The translations under genes and the position numbers were made by a program. The notes under the pieces are model-generated. The model had not been told where the DNA came from. It ran no database searches and saw only the letters and a list, made by a program, of their open reading frames with translations. Below are positions 7,714 to 17,452 of a stretch of 64,000 nt of DNA, one piece after another. Origin of the DNA: Microlunatus phosphovorus NM-1 (GTDB lineage: Bacteria > Actinomycetota > Actinomycetes > Propionibacteriales > Propionibacteriaceae); NCBI RefSeq assembly GCF_000270245.1, contig NC_015635.1, positions 5,518,001 through 5,582,000 of the forward strand, written 5' to 3'. Within the stretch, counting starts at the first letter, position 1; each line of letters opens with the position of its first letter.

Positions 7714-9060
7714 CAGGGCTTGTTCAAAGTCGTGGTTGCGGCGTGGTGTCGGGTTGACACGCCATGGGTGAGGTACAAGCCGGGCGGGCACGGTGGATAC
7801 CGGGATCGTGGTGGGTGCTTGACGTCCACTGCCGATCGATCGGAGTCCTGCCGTGCCCGCACCCGTATCTTCTCTCATCCCGGCCGCTGATGCGCTGCGC
7901 GCCCATCAGGTCGAACCCGGTCACGGTGTTCCGGTCGAGGTGTGGGAGGTGTTGTCGATCATCACCGATCCGCGGGGCCGGCGGGGCCGCCGGTATGAGC
8001 TGGCCACCGTGCTGGTGGTCGCGTTGGCCGCGGTGGTCGGCGGATCACGGAGTCTGGCTTCGATCGCCGGATGGGCAGCGGATCTGCCCACCTGGCATTG
8101 GCCACGGTTGGGGATCACCCGGCGGCCGCCGAGCCTGTCGACGATCCGCCGGGTGCTGTTGCGGGTCGACCCGGAGGTGGTGGACGCGGTCCTGCACGCC
8201 TGGCTGGCCACGCTGACACCGGTCTCGTCGCGGTGGCGGGCGGTCGCGGTGGATGGCAAGACCTGCCGCGGCGCCCGCGGTGTGGATGGGTCGAGGGTGC
8301 ATCTGTTCTCGATCGTCGACCATGCCACCGGGGTGCCGTTGGGGCAGGTCAACGCCGGCGGGAAAGATCATGAGATCGCCGCGTTCGCGGCGGTGTTGGA
8401 CCGGATCAACCTCAACGGCGTCATCGTCACCGCCGATGCTCTCCACACGCAACGTGGCCATGCCCACTATCTGCACCGGCACGGCGGCCGGTACGTCTTC
8501 GTGGTGAAACGGAACCAGCCCACCTTGTACGACCAGCTCGCCGGGCTCCCGTGGAGCAAGGTGCCGGTCGCTCATCGTGTGGTGGAGAAAGGGCATGGGC
8601 GACGGGAGTCCCGTACCCTGCAGCTGACCGGTGTCCGGGCCGGGATCGGGTTCCCGCACGCCCGGCTCGCCGGCCGGATCGTGCGGAACCGGACCGAGAC
8701 CGCCACCGGCGAGACCACGCAGGAGATCGTCTATGTGGTCACCAGTCTCGGCTGGTCAGACATCGCCCCGGCCGACCTCGCGACCTTGGTCCGTGGTCAT
8801 TGGAGCATCGAGAACAAGGTGCATTGGGTGCGTGATCTCACCTTCGACGAGGACCACTCCACCGTGCGCACCGGCACCCTGCCCCAGCTGATGGCAACCC
8901 TGCGCAACACTGCGATCGGACTCCTCCGACTCCGCGGGAAACACACCAACATCGCCGCCGCGACCCGCAGCCTCGGTCGCCAAACCGGCCAACTGCTCGA
9001 CCTGATCGATCACGCCCAGGTCACACCAGTCACAACAGAATCAACTTTGAATTGACCCTG
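7714..9060 (+). mobile_element. ISAs1-family insertion sequence, copy 1 (1347 bp)
   Basis: Bounded by imperfect terminal inverted repeats: the left end begins CAGGGCTTGTTCAAAGTCG and the right end, reverse-complemented, begins CAGGGTCAATTCAAAGTTG. It contains one full-length transposase gene. It is nearly identical to copy 2. The one difference I found is C at 7776 versus T at 9134, outside the coding region. Confidence 0.9.
7853..9055 (+). CDS. ISAs1-family transposase, copy 1
   Basis: 400 residues. N-terminal DDE_Tnp_1-associated part ([33 protein letters not shown]). DDE domain with [15 protein letters not shown] (first Asp), [16 protein letters not shown] (second Asp) and [20 protein letters not shown] (Glu), all diagnostic of ISAs1/IS1358-type transposases. 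Length is typical for the family and the frame is intact, so the element is probably active or very recently so. The start GTG follows about 140 bases of leader inside the element. Confidence 0.93.
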   Translation: MPAPVSSLIPAADALRAHQVEPGHGVPVEVWEVLSIITDPRGRRGRRYELATVLVVALAAVVGGSRSLASIAGWAADLPTWHWPRLGITRRPPSLSTIRRVLLRVDPEVVDAVLHAWLATLTPVSSRWRAVAVDGKTCRGARGVDGSRVHLFSIVDHATGVPLGQVNAGGKDHEIAAFAAVLDRINLNGVIVTADALHTQRGHAHYLHRHGGRYVFVVKRNQPTLYDQLAGLPWSKVPVAHRVVEKGHGRRESRTLQLTGVRAGIGFPHARLAGRIVRNRTETATGETTQEIVYVVTSLGWSDIAPADLATLVRGHWSIENKVHWVRDLTFDEDHSTVRTGTLPQLMATLRNTAIGLLRLRGKHTNIAAATRSLGRQTGQLLDLIDHAQVTPVTTESTLN

Positions 9061-9071
9061 GGGTGCGGGAT
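9061..9071. repeat. Target-site repeat between the two ISAs1 copies
   Basis: The 11 bases GGGTGCGGGAT are the only DNA between the right end of copy 1 and the left end of copy 2. They contain both 10-bp duplications, GGGTGCGGGA for copy 1 and GGTGCGGGAT for copy 2. Confidence 0.75.
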
Positions 9072-10418
9072 CAGGGCTTGTTCAAAGTCGTGGTTGCGGC
9101 GTGGTGTCGGGTTGACACGCCATGGGTGAGGTATAAGCCGGGCGGGCACGGTGGATACCGGGATCGTGGTGGGTGCTTGACGTCCACTGCCGATCGATCG
9201 GAGTCCTGCCGTGCCCGCACCCGTATCTTCTCTCATCCCGGCCGCTGATGCGCTGCGCGCCCATCAGGTCGAACCCGGTCACGGTGTTCCGGTCGAGGTG
9301 TGGGAGGTGTTGTCGATCATCACCGATCCGCGGGGCCGGCGGGGCCGCCGGTATGAGCTGGCCACCGTGCTGGTGGTCGCGTTGGCCGCGGTGGTCGGCG
9401 GATCACGGAGTCTGGCTTCGATCGCCGGATGGGCAGCGGATCTGCCCACCTGGCATTGGCCACGGTTGGGGATCACCCGGCGGCCGCCGAGCCTGTCGAC
9501 GATCCGCCGGGTGCTGTTGCGGGTCGACCCGGAGGTGGTGGACGCGGTCCTGCACGCCTGGCTGGCCACGCTGACACCGGTCTCGTCGCGGTGGCGGGCG
9601 GTCGCGGTGGATGGCAAGACCTGCCGCGGCGCCCGCGGTGTGGATGGGTCGAGGGTGCATCTGTTCTCGATCGTCGACCATGCCACCGGGGTGCCGTTGG
9701 GGCAGGTCAACGCCGGCGGGAAAGATCATGAGATCGCCGCGTTCGCGGCGGTGTTGGACCGGATCAACCTCAACGGCGTCATCGTCACCGCCGATGCTCT
9801 CCACACGCAACGTGGCCATGCCCACTATCTGCACCGGCACGGCGGCCGGTACGTCTTCGTGGTGAAACGGAACCAGCCCACCTTGTACGACCAGCTCGCC
9901 GGGCTCCCGTGGAGCAAGGTGCCGGTCGCTCATCGTGTGGTGGAGAAAGGGCATGGGCGACGGGAGTCCCGTACCCTGCAGCTGACCGGTGTCCGGGCCG
10001 GGATCGGGTTCCCGCACGCCCGGCTCGCCGGCCGGATCGTGCGGAACCGGACCGAGACCGCCACCGGCGAGACCACGCAGGAGATCGTCTATGTGGTCAC
10101 CAGTCTCGGCTGGTCAGACATCGCCCCGGCCGACCTCGCGACCTTGGTCCGTGGTCATTGGAGCATCGAGAACAAGGTGCATTGGGTGCGTGATCTCACC
10201 TTCGACGAGGACCACTCCACCGTGCGCACCGGCACCCTGCCCCAGCTGATGGCAACCCTGCGCAACACTGCGATCGGACTCCTCCGACTCCGCGGGAAAC
10301 ACACCAACATCGCCGCCGCGACCCGCAGCCTCGGTCGCCAAACCGGCCAACTGCTCGACCTGATCGATCACGCCCAGGTCACACCAGTCACAACAGAATC
10401 AACTTTGAATTGACCCTG
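9072..10418 (+). mobile_element. ISAs1-family insertion sequence, copy 2 (1347 bp)
   Basis: Same length, orientation and ends as copy 1, beginning CAGGG at 9072 and ending CCCTG at 10418. It is flanked by GGTGCGGGAT on both sides. The tandem direct arrangement with only the target site between copies indicates two insertions into one hot spot or a tandem-dimer event. Confidence 0.9.
9211..10413 (+). CDS. ISAs1-family transposase, copy 2
   Basis: 400 residues with protein sequence identical to the copy 1 transposase, including all DDE motifs ([39 protein letters not shown]). Intact frame, with its stop five bases from the right terminal repeat. Identity of the two proteins indicates a very recent duplication. 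Confidence 0.93.
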   Translation: MPAPVSSLIPAADALRAHQVEPGHGVPVEVWEVLSIITDPRGRRGRRYELATVLVVALAAVVGGSRSLASIAGWAADLPTWHWPRLGITRRPPSLSTIRRVLLRVDPEVVDAVLHAWLATLTPVSSRWRAVAVDGKTCRGARGVDGSRVHLFSIVDHATGVPLGQVNAGGKDHEIAAFAAVLDRINLNGVIVTADALHTQRGHAHYLHRHGGRYVFVVKRNQPTLYDQLAGLPWSKVPVAHRVVEKGHGRRESRTLQLTGVRAGIGFPHARLAGRIVRNRTETATGETTQEIVYVVTSLGWSDIAPADLATLVRGHWSIENKVHWVRDLTFDEDHSTVRTGTLPQLMATLRNTAIGLLRLRGKHTNIAAATRSLGRQTGQLLDLIDHAQVTPVTTESTLN

Positions 10419-10941
10419 GGTGCGGGATGGGCCGGCCACACAAGCGCGGCACTTCTCGTCGTGCCTGCTACACAGCCCCCATTCTTAGCGACCGACTCGC
10501 GCTCGTACGTCTCGGGAGCCGGCTGACTGTGACCGTCCCGGCTCACCGGGGGATTGGCCGCCGTAGACGACCTCACAGGGGACCTTCCACAGCCGCATGG
10601 TTCATGCCCGCACGTGGCGGCGCTCTCTGCAACATCAGTCGCGAGCGCGGTGGCCTTCAAGTCGTACCGCGCAGGCGCGTGTCGTCGCCGAGGCGGCCGC
10701 GGCGCCCTTGCGCTCGGCTCTAGGCGGGACGTTCACGTCGGGCCACTCGAAGTCCTGGTCTGGTGTCGAGGTCAGTGGACCGGCGCGGTCGGTCAGTGCT
10801 CGACCGCGCCCAACTCCGCAGTGCCTCGTAGCCAGCCACGGGAACGCAGAGTGGCCAATCCGCCACAAGGTGGTGACCCACCCAATCGGCGGCGCTCACA
10901 CAGTCCGTACCGCGGCCTGACTCGCAGGTCAGCCGTTGGGC
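10419..10941. other. Gene-free spacer between ISAs1 copy 2 and HNH gene
   Basis: It begins with the third copy of the target-site repeat (10419-10428). Beyond that I see only GC-rich open frames without plausible protein character, and no RNA gene. Confidence 0.4.
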
Positions 10942-11682
10942 TCAGCCGTCGTGCTCCGCCAACCGAATGCCAGGATCATCCGCACGGATCACCTTGAGGA
11001 TCACGACATCGAACAGGATTGGCGGCTCACCCGACGCGGAGCGGACCTGCTTCGCGCCGAACACGAGCAGTCCGTGCTCGGCGAGCCGCGGGAGGTACTC
11101 CTGCAGATGACGGATTGCGTCCCTGACGGCTTGTCGGCTTTGCTCATTGATGGTGGTCGCGATCTCCAGATAGTCGCTGCAGACCTGCAGGAACTCGTCT
11201 GCCAGGTCGACAGCCTCCGCAGCGGCATCATGTGGACCATCCAAATACCAGGCTTCAGCACCGACGATGTACCGCCATACAAGGGCACCTGTGGTCAGCG
11301 GCGCCATCGGCAACGGCCCCCGGACTGGGTCGTACAAGCCCGGAATGTCCGGTTCGTCGAGCCGGCCGGCAACCCAATGCTCATGCTCCCGCTTGACCTG
11401 GCGCAGCTTCTCGCCGGTGAAGTGGCGGGGCTGATCGTCGACCTTCTTGTGATCGACGCGGCACAGCAAGATCAGGTTGTCGTAGGCGTCCACGCCGACA
11501 CCGTCAGGAAGGTCGCCGAACCGTGGCCCGCCGTCCGATTGGGCTGCGATGTGCGCCTCGTCCCCGACGACCGCCTCGCCGTCCTGCGTGGTCTTGGCCG
11601 CCACCAGGGGACGGCGGCAGATCGCGCATCGGCTTCCCGATCGCCCCACAGAATCTTGCGGTCCTTCCCTCTGATGGCCATG
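10942..11682 (-). pseudogene. HNH endonuclease with 1-nt frameshift near its start
   Basis: The main frame (235 codons from a GTG at 11649) carries a zinc-type HNH fold: CAICRRPL knuckle, GDEAHIAA (first His), YDNLILLC (Asn, second Cys) and DHKKVDDQP (last His). The expected N-terminus, MAIRGKDRKILW, lies directly upstream in the next frame from ATG 11682. One G missing from the run at 11644-11647 separates them. HNH proteins of this type are DNA nucleases in mobile or defence contexts. Residues 100-235 are helical and of unknown function. It sits divergent from the Abi_C gene. If the missing base is a sequencing error, the gene is intact. Confidence 0.75.
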
Positions 11683-11745
11683 GGCTGATCATGCACCTGC
11701 GCGAACGCTGGCGTGGCGAAGTCGCGTCGTAGGCCATCCTGGGGT

Positions 11746-12711
11746 GTGGCTCAGACGCGACCCAACTCCGACGCACGTCCGGATTCCGCGCCGGCGGCGG
11801 CCTTGTCCGTCGTGACGCGCCGGGATGTCTTCGACTACCTGCTGACGGCCGACTTTGATCTCTACGGCCGTCTGGACGAGTTGCCGTTCCTGAGCCGCCT
11901 GTACGACCTGGAGCAACTCCCGTCGCAGGATTCGCGCTTCGATTCTGCCAGCGGAGACATTCGACAGCATCGGGTCAACAACGACGATTGGGAGGACGAC
12001 TGGATCTTCACCGACTCACGGCTGCAGCTCGGGAGTGGACCCGACGAGATACTGCTGGAGTTCCTGGCCCAACTCGTCCACCCGGTCGTCCGACCGGACG
12101 CCACCCAAGCCCGCAAGATCGTGGACCACCTGAACGCGCTCCTCCGGGCCGACGGGTGGCAACTCACGCAGGCCGCTGAGATCTCCGGCAGACCCGTGTT
12201 CAAGCCGGCCCGGATCCACCACGGCGCCGCCACCGCTATCGGTTACGCCCACGTCGTCGCCGCCACCGTCGACACCGCCTACATCTCCCGCCAGGTGACA
12301 CGCATGGAGCAGGCGGTCGACACCGACCCCGAGCTGGCGATCGGCACCGCCAAGGAGTTCCTCGAAACCGTCTGCAAGACCATCCTGGACGGCACCGGCA
12401 CCGCGTACGGCAAGAACGACGACGTCCTGGCGTTGGTCAAGAAGACCACCGCGGCGCTGCAGCTGAGCAGGGACGACGTCGACCCCGCCGCTGCGGCGGC
12501 CGACACGATCCGCCGCATCTTGAGCAGCCTCGCCCAGATCGCGCAAGGCACGGCGGAACTGCGCAACAGCTACGGCACCGGGCACGGACGCCCAGGACAG
12601 TCCACCGGCGGCCTCGGTCCGCGGCACGCCCGGCTTGTCGTCGGCTCGACCGCGACACTCGCCTCGTTCCTCTACGACACCTACCAGGAGCGAGGCAAAC
12701 CCGCGCCGTAG
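11746..12711 (+). CDS. Abortive-infection family protein (Abi_C domain)
   Basis: About 321 residues from the GTG at 11746 (another GTG at 11713 is possible). The C-terminal half matches the Abi_C domain: DPELAIGTAKEFLETVCKTI, YGKNDDVLALVKKTT, and a terminal helix pair around ELRNSYGTGHGR with the R-N-x-x-G-x-G-H motif. Abi_C proteins resemble HEPN-type RNases (R-x4-6-H), so RNA cleavage after phage infection is a plausible role. The N-terminal 150 residues include a possible sensor region (VFDYLLTADFDLYGRLDELP). It is divergent from the HNH gene and upstream of a PD-(D/E)XK protein. Defence function is inferred from the domain. Confidence 0.75.
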   Translation: MAQTRPNSDARPDSAPAAALSVVTRRDVFDYLLTADFDLYGRLDELPFLSRLYDLEQLPSQDSRFDSASGDIRQHRVNNDDWEDDWIFTDSRLQLGSGPDEILLEFLAQLVHPVVRPDATQARKIVDHLNALLRADGWQLTQAAEISGRPVFKPARIHHGAATAIGYAHVVAATVDTAYISRQVTRMEQAVDTDPELAIGTAKEFLETVCKTILDGTGTAYGKNDDVLALVKKTTAALQLSRDDVDPAAAAADTIRRILSSLAQIAQGTAELRNSYGTGHGRPGQSTGGLGPRHARLVVGSTATLASFLYDTYQERGKPAP

Positions 12712-12982
12712 CTTCTCCGTCGGCCTGAGGAGATCGTCGATGACGAAGCCAGGTGGCTGACGTCGTTCGACATCGACAGCCTCCGCTGGGCGGTTCGGTC
12801 GGGATCCGCCGGGTCCCGCCGCGAACCTCGGGGAAGGCTCGGCGACTAGCGCAGGTTCGGCTCCGGATCCGCTGGGCGCGTCCACACAAGCAGGACGGTC
12901 GGCCAGGTGATGTTGAGACAGGCTGCGTGTAGTCGACGCCGCCATGGTGCGGCCGTGTGACCCCAGGCAGGGACAATGTGCC

Positions 12983-14425
12983 ATGCGGTTCTCAGTGCAG
13001 CACCAGATCACGCGGCCAGAAGGGGCCGACTGGTTCGACACCAACGTGGAGATGGACAGCCCGCTGTACGTTGACCCATTTCTCGTGTTCGATGACCAGG
13101 AACCGCTGTGGAAGGACGCACACGACGACCTCGTCGGGTTCTTCGACGCCACGCTCGATCTGCTGAGTCGCGCTCAGGGACAGCGTTCGTCGATGCACTG
13201 GACTAAGGCCCATCGCTTCCTGCAGTTCCGTGAACCCAAAGAGTTCGCGCTCGGTCTGTCGATGGGCCACCCCGAAGGCTCGGGGATCGGCCCTGAACTC
13301 GCCGGTGACATGTGCGAAGGTCTGCAGTTCTTCCTGGACCATGGCCGAGGCGCCGACGACCGGCTGCTGGCGATGATGGCGGTCCTGGTTCGTGGCCTGG
13401 GCGTGGATCGGATCAGCGACATGGTGTGCAACATCTGGAAGGCCAGGTTCATCACCTACACCCAAGCCATCTGCGCAGAGCTGAGTGTGCCGATCGGCGA
13501 CGTCATCGTGGCGAACTCGGGATGGTCGACCGACCACTACCGCTGGACATCGAGCACGATCCAGCTACCCACCAGCCCGGTCTTCGACGGCGCAGTCCTG
13601 CTGACCCCCCACCGATTCCTCAAAGACATCCCTCGCGTCACACCCGAAGGATTCTGGTCTTGGGCTGAGACCAACGAGAACGAGACCCTTCGGTTCGACC
13701 TGAACTATGACCTGGCCGAATCGCTGTCCCGCAGCGAGAAGGCGCGTCTCGGCCGCGAACTCGCACACCGGGCCGTCGACCTGCTGGAACGCTACGTCGA
13801 CGAAGCCACCAGCGACCCCACCGCATACAACGTCACCGACGACCCCAAAGGTCTGGTGCGGTGGGAGGAAGCGGGCCGCGAGATCGCCAGCGCAAGCGTC
13901 GCCCCCGCCGCACCCGCCACGCAGGCTGACTTTGAGCAGTGGCTAACAGATCTTGCGTTGACCTTCAAGACCGCGGTGGAAGACAACGGGCTCTGGCCTG
14001 CGCTGTGGAACGACGGCTACACCCAGCACCGTGCGGAGAAGATCGTCCAGGTCATCGCACGGACGACGTGGATCGAGCACTGCCGCGCGAGCAACATCGA
14101 CGTCACCCGCGAAGCCGACTGCGGCCGGGGACCGGTCGACTTCAAGTTCAGTAGAGGATGGGAGATGCGCGGGTTGATCGAGATCAAGCTCATCGCCAGC
14201 AGCCAGTTCACCCACGGTGCCGACACGCAGCTGCCGATCTACCTGAAAGGCGAGCAGGCACCGTTCGGGATCTACCTGTGCGTCGGCTACAGCGATAAGG
14301 ACTTCACCGATGAGCGCCTCGGTCTCGTCACGGACGCTTGCGCGGCGATCAGCCGCCGCGGGCAGGTGACGATCGCACCAATCTTCGTGGATGCGCGTCC
14401 GAAGCCGTCGGCGTCGAAGGCGTGA
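12983..14425 (+). CDS. Large protein with C-terminal PD-(D/E)XK-like nuclease motif
   Basis: 480 residues from the ATG at 12983 (before MRFSVQHQITRP). No named family is recognised for residues 1-350, which contain FDTNVEMDSPLYVDPFLVFD and a helical middle. Near the C-terminus GPVDFKFSRG (D386), then GLIEIKL (E400-x-K402), about 14 residues apart and followed by QLPIYLKGEQAPFGIYL, fit the D-(E)-x-K core of restriction-like nucleases. RAEKIVQVIARTTWIEHC just before it would be the leading helix. Between an Abi_C gene and an HExxH gene it is most simply a defence nuclease, but no catalytic role is proven. Confidence 0.6.
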   Translation: MRFSVQHQITRPEGADWFDTNVEMDSPLYVDPFLVFDDQEPLWKDAHDDLVGFFDATLDLLSRAQGQRSSMHWTKAHRFLQFREPKEFALGLSMGHPEGSGIGPELAGDMCEGLQFFLDHGRGADDRLLAMMAVLVRGLGVDRISDMVCNIWKARFITYTQAICAELSVPIGDVIVANSGWSTDHYRWTSSTIQLPTSPVFDGAVLLTPHRFLKDIPRVTPEGFWSWAETNENETLRFDLNYDLAESLSRSEKARLGRELAHRAVDLLERYVDEATSDPTAYNVTDDPKGLVRWEEAGREIASASVAPAAPATQADFEQWLTDLALTFKTAVEDNGLWPALWNDGYTQHRAEKIVQVIARTTWIEHCRASNIDVTREADCGRGPVDFKFSRGWEMRGLIEIKLIASSQFTHGADTQLPIYLKGEQAPFGIYLCVGYSDKDFTDERLGLVTDACAAISRRGQVTIAPIFVDARPKPSASKA

Positions 14426-14451
14426 CCCGTGGCTGCGAGACCGCTGGCCCC

Positions 14452-15960
14452 TCACCGCGGGCCGAGGGACGCAAATGTCCCGACGACGTGCCTGAGCAGC
14501 GCGAACGTCTCGCCGCTGACGTCGGGATAGTCCTCCCCTACGAACTGAAAGATGTCGGCTTCGCGGCGTAGCCATTCCAGGAGCGGCTTCAAGGCGTAGA
14601 TCGTGCCGATCCACACGAAATGGAGCTGCTGGTTCCCGGCCGTCAGCAGAACGGCATGCAGCAGCCGATCGCCGGTGACGGCTACCGTCGTCCACTCCAC
14701 GAGACCCTTGTCCCTCAACCCGACGAGAAAGGGTCGGACGGCAGCATCGACCAGCACGAACAGCGGTTCGGTGTCGCTGAACTCGACCCGCCGGGCAACC
14801 CGGGCGTACGTCAACAAGGTGGTCATCGTCAACGTTCTCAGCCCAAGCTCGGCCAGCCCGAGAGTGGCGTCCTTAGGTGAGTCCGTCACCGGGAGGAGAT
14901 AGGCGATCCCGGGCGGTTCGCGACGGTCGCAGCTGAGGAATCCGAAATAGATCTCGTCGGCATCGACGTCACCGTCGAACTGGCGTTGGAGTTCTGCACC
15001 TGAGATCAGGACGGTCCACAGGTGGGATCCGATGCGGTCGCCGTCCCGTTTGAGCAGCACGTAGGGGTTGATGCCGGGCGGGAAGCTCCGGTGTCCGACC
15101 AGCACCGGCAGTCGTTCATGATGCAGATGCACAGTTTCGCGTGCCAGGTAGTCGAGCCGGTCTTCGAGGCTGGTGGGGCGTGATCGCAGGGTGAGGGCGC
15201 CGATGTGGTCGTGGTCGCCGGCATTGAACGCATTGACCATCTGACGCGACACCTGCTCTTGCAGCACGGCGTCCATCGTCGCTACCCCGCCATTGGTGAG
15301 GACCGCGGCGAGTCGAGTGAGATTGTCGTCGACCTCGTCGCCGACTCTGACGGCCTCGACGACGGCATCGACGAACCCTCGGTCGTCGGCTAGCAGGAGC
15401 ATCACGCGTTGCAACCGGTCGTCGGGCTTCTCACCGCGCACCAGCGCAACAGTGGGCTCCATGAAGCGGCTGTCCGACGTCGCCCCGACGGGTTGCGGCG
15501 ACATGATCTGGTGGAACAAGAACTCCATCAGCATCAGCGGTTCCGGCGCGGCCTCGAAGGCTCGGAAGATCACGTTGCCGGTGCGCCAATACTCCAGGTA
15601 GCGCAGATTTCCGGTCAACACGTCCAACCCACCGTCGACGTGCGCCACCGACATGAACGTCGCATACACCTCATGGGTCGTGCGAACTCGATCCACGTCG
15701 GCGGCCCAACTGCTCACCGGGTACGCGCCGGAACGCACCGCAGCACCGAGAACTGCCAGGGCCGCGCCGTACGGCGTGCCTTGCTGGAGACGCAGGTGGC
15801 GTTCCTCGTGCGCGCTCACCAGCTCCTGCTCGATGATGTCCGTGGTTACGGTGAACGCGTTCACCTTCCAGTCACGGATCCCGTCGAAGGCGCCGAAGAC
15901 CACACCAGCCGGGCTGTCGTCCTCGCAACGGAACACGCTGCTCATCGTGCCTGACCCCAT
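14452..15960 (-). CDS. Unknown protein with HExxH metallopeptidase-like motif
   Basis: About 502 residues (ATG 15960; ATG 15945 is also possible). Near residue 50 it has VSAHEERHLRLQQGTPYG, a HExxH zinc-protease signature in a helix. About 45 residues later HEVYATFMSVAH offers a glutamate as possible third ligand, as in gluzincin-type folds. The rest is unrecognised: a helical middle and a C-terminal alpha/beta segment (RLLHAVLLTAGNQQLHFVWI, EDYPDVSGETFALLRHVV). It is divergent from a small unknown gene with starts about 15 bases apart, and convergent with the PD-(D/E)XK gene. Protease activity is inferred from the motif alone. Confidence 0.6.
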   Translation of the reverse strand: MGSGTMSSVFRCEDDSPAGVVFGAFDGIRDWKVNAFTVTTDIIEQELVSAHEERHLRLQQGTPYGAALAVLGAAVRSGAYPVSSWAADVDRVRTTHEVYATFMSVAHVDGGLDVLTGNLRYLEYWRTGNVIFRAFEAAPEPLMLMEFLFHQIMSPQPVGATSDSRFMEPTVALVRGEKPDDRLQRVMLLLADDRGFVDAVVEAVRVGDEVDDNLTRLAAVLTNGGVATMDAVLQEQVSRQMVNAFNAGDHDHIGALTLRSRPTSLEDRLDYLARETVHLHHERLPVLVGHRSFPPGINPYVLLKRDGDRIGSHLWTVLISGAELQRQFDGDVDADEIYFGFLSCDRREPPGIAYLLPVTDSPKDATLGLAELGLRTLTMTTLLTYARVARRVEFSDTEPLFVLVDAAVRPFLVGLRDKGLVEWTTVAVTGDRLLHAVLLTAGNQQLHFVWIGTIYALKPLLEWLRREADIFQFVGEDYPDVSGETFALLRHVVGTFASLGPR

Positions 15961-15975
15961 GACACCCTGTGGGCC

Positions 15976-16509
15976 GTGGACCACGGATGGATCGAAGTCA
16001 CCGAAGCCGAGACGCTGGCCGACCTGTTGGACACCGACGTTGTCGGCACCGACGATCTGTACTCGGCTTTGATGCGGATCCCCGACTCAGAGCTGTGGTG
16101 GATGACCCGGACCGAGGTAGTCGGCCGAACAGACGGCACCATGCTCGGTCTGCAGCTGCTCAAGACCCGGATCTTCTTCAATCTGACGGAAGCCCGCAAA
16201 CTTTGGGGCGACGCCGCCGTGGCGGCAACCGTCTACCTGCTCACCACCAACCTCCCCGTGGCTGGTGCTGTCGCTCTCGTCAAGAAGTTGATCGAGACCC
16301 TGAAGGTGCTCGAAGACGACGAAGCCGAGGCTGTCAGAGTGATCATGGGCCTCGCCGGTCGACGGCCCTACGACACTTCCGTGGCGGAGGCTTCGGTCAA
16401 AGCTGCCTACCAGGACGCCGCAGTCGACATCGACAAGGTGCTCGACAGTCTCGAAGCCAAGAAGCTGCTCCGTTCGGAGCGCGGAGACACCGTCCGGCTC
16501 GTCATCTAG
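15976..16509 (+). CDS. Small unknown protein divergent from the HExxH gene
   Basis: 177 residues from a GTG at 15976. Predicted soluble and mostly helical, with a pattern resembling a winged-helix end (DIDKVLDSLEAKKLLRSERG, then DTVRLVI). A mid-segment (WGDAAVAATVYLLTTNLPVA) is moderately hydrophobic. No family recognised. Because it starts back-to-back with the HExxH gene, the two probably share one regulatory region. It could be its regulator, inhibitor or partner. That role is inference. Confidence 0.55.
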   Translation: MDHGWIEVTEAETLADLLDTDVVGTDDLYSALMRIPDSELWWMTRTEVVGRTDGTMLGLQLLKTRIFFNLTEARKLWGDAAVAATVYLLTTNLPVAGAVALVKKLIETLKVLEDDEAEAVRVIMGLAGRRPYDTSVAEASVKAAYQDAAVDIDKVLDSLEAKKLLRSERGDTVRLVI

Positions 16510-16641
16510 CGACCGATCGGGACCGCCGCTGACCCGCGCTCCGCGCATCGCCTACTCGGGCGGCATATCAGCGGCAGGTGCCGCGCCCCGGGTGGTCTGC
16601 GGCTTGTGCTCGGCGCGCTGCGCCGGTACGACCATGTCTCC

Positions 16642-17061
16642 ATGGACTGGTCCCTCAATGACGCGCAGGCAGCCGTCCTGTCCTGGATCTGCACCACCCC
16701 CCAGGCCGAACCTCCACCCGGGAACTGGAAGGCGTCCATGTCGGCGTTGGTCTCGCGCGGGCTGGCGACCGTCTCGAAGAGAGGTGGACGCTACACGGCG
16801 AACCCAACCGACACTGGACGCTACTTCCACCAACACGGGGAGTACCCCACTGACAGCGCGGGAGGGCGTCATGCTGGCGGCGAAGCAAGCCCGGTCCGCG
16901 GCTGCCGAACCGAGCTGGCAGCGCCCTCTCCGCGAACCGTTACCGGAAGTCGAGGAGGAGAAAGCCACAAGGCGGCAGTCACCTCGGGCGGTTACGAATA
17001 CGCCACCAGAGCTACCCGACGGTGCGCCGCAACGCATCGTGAAGCCACATCCCGCAGTTGA
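16642..17061 (+). pseudogene. Winged-helix-like protein, truncated at the IS3 element
   Basis: From ATG 16642 the first 70 residues look genuine: MDWSLNDAQAAVLSWICTTP, MSALVSRGLATVSKRGGRYT, TDTGRYFHQHGEYP, a small helix-turn-helix-type module seen in actinobacterial hypothetical proteins. After that the sequence loses character and another frame looks more protein-like (EPSWQRPLREPLPEVEEEKA). This implies a frameshift or a junction. The IS3-family orfA begins 29 bases after its stop, so the original 3' part was probably displaced by that insertion. Confidence 0.45.
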
Positions 17062-17089
17062 GCGGGAGAGAGCGAGATGATCTTCCACT

Positions 17090-17452
17090 ATGGTCCGCAA
17101 GCACTACACCGATGAGTTTCGTCGGCAGGCTGTTGACTTGTACGAGTCCACCCCGGGCGCGACGCTGCGTGGTATCGCCGATGACCTGGGCGTCGTGAGA
17201 GGGACCCTGCGAGACTGGTGTGACACGTTCGGGACTGGCAAGAAGACCGCCGCCGACGGCTCTGTGACCCGCAGCCCGCTGAAACAGTCGACGCCCGCGC
17301 CGGGCCCGATTGAGGGGGAGACACCGGAGCAGGAGCTGGCCCGGCTCCGGTCCCGGGTGGAGCAGCTGGAATCGGAGACCTCCAAGCTGGTCACCGAACG
17401 CGAGATCCTGCGCCGGGCGGCCAAGTATTTCGCCGGGGAGACGGGCTGGTGA
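17090..17452 (+). CDS. IS3-family transposase OrfA
   Basis: 120 residues beginning MVRKHYTDEFRRQAVDLYES, the standard IS3-type helix-turn-helix, with GIADDLGVVRGTLRDWC as recognition helix. It ends in a leucine-zipper-like coil (EQELARLRSRVEQLESETSK, LVTEREILRRAAKYF). OrfA binds the terminal repeats and fuses with OrfB by a -1 frameshift in intact elements. The OrfB frame here is indeed -1 and overlaps the stop as GTGA. Intact, although its partner is interrupted. Confidence 0.9.
   Translation: MVRKHYTDEFRRQAVDLYESTPGATLRGIADDLGVVRGTLRDWCDTFGTGKKTAADGSVTRSPLKQSTPAPGPIEGETPEQELARLRSRVEQLESETSKLVTEREILRRAAKYFAGETGW

Noticed and set aside
12016-13152. 378-codon leftward open frame
   Set aside because: Antisense to the Abi_C gene and the start of the nuclease-like gene, no recognisable domain.
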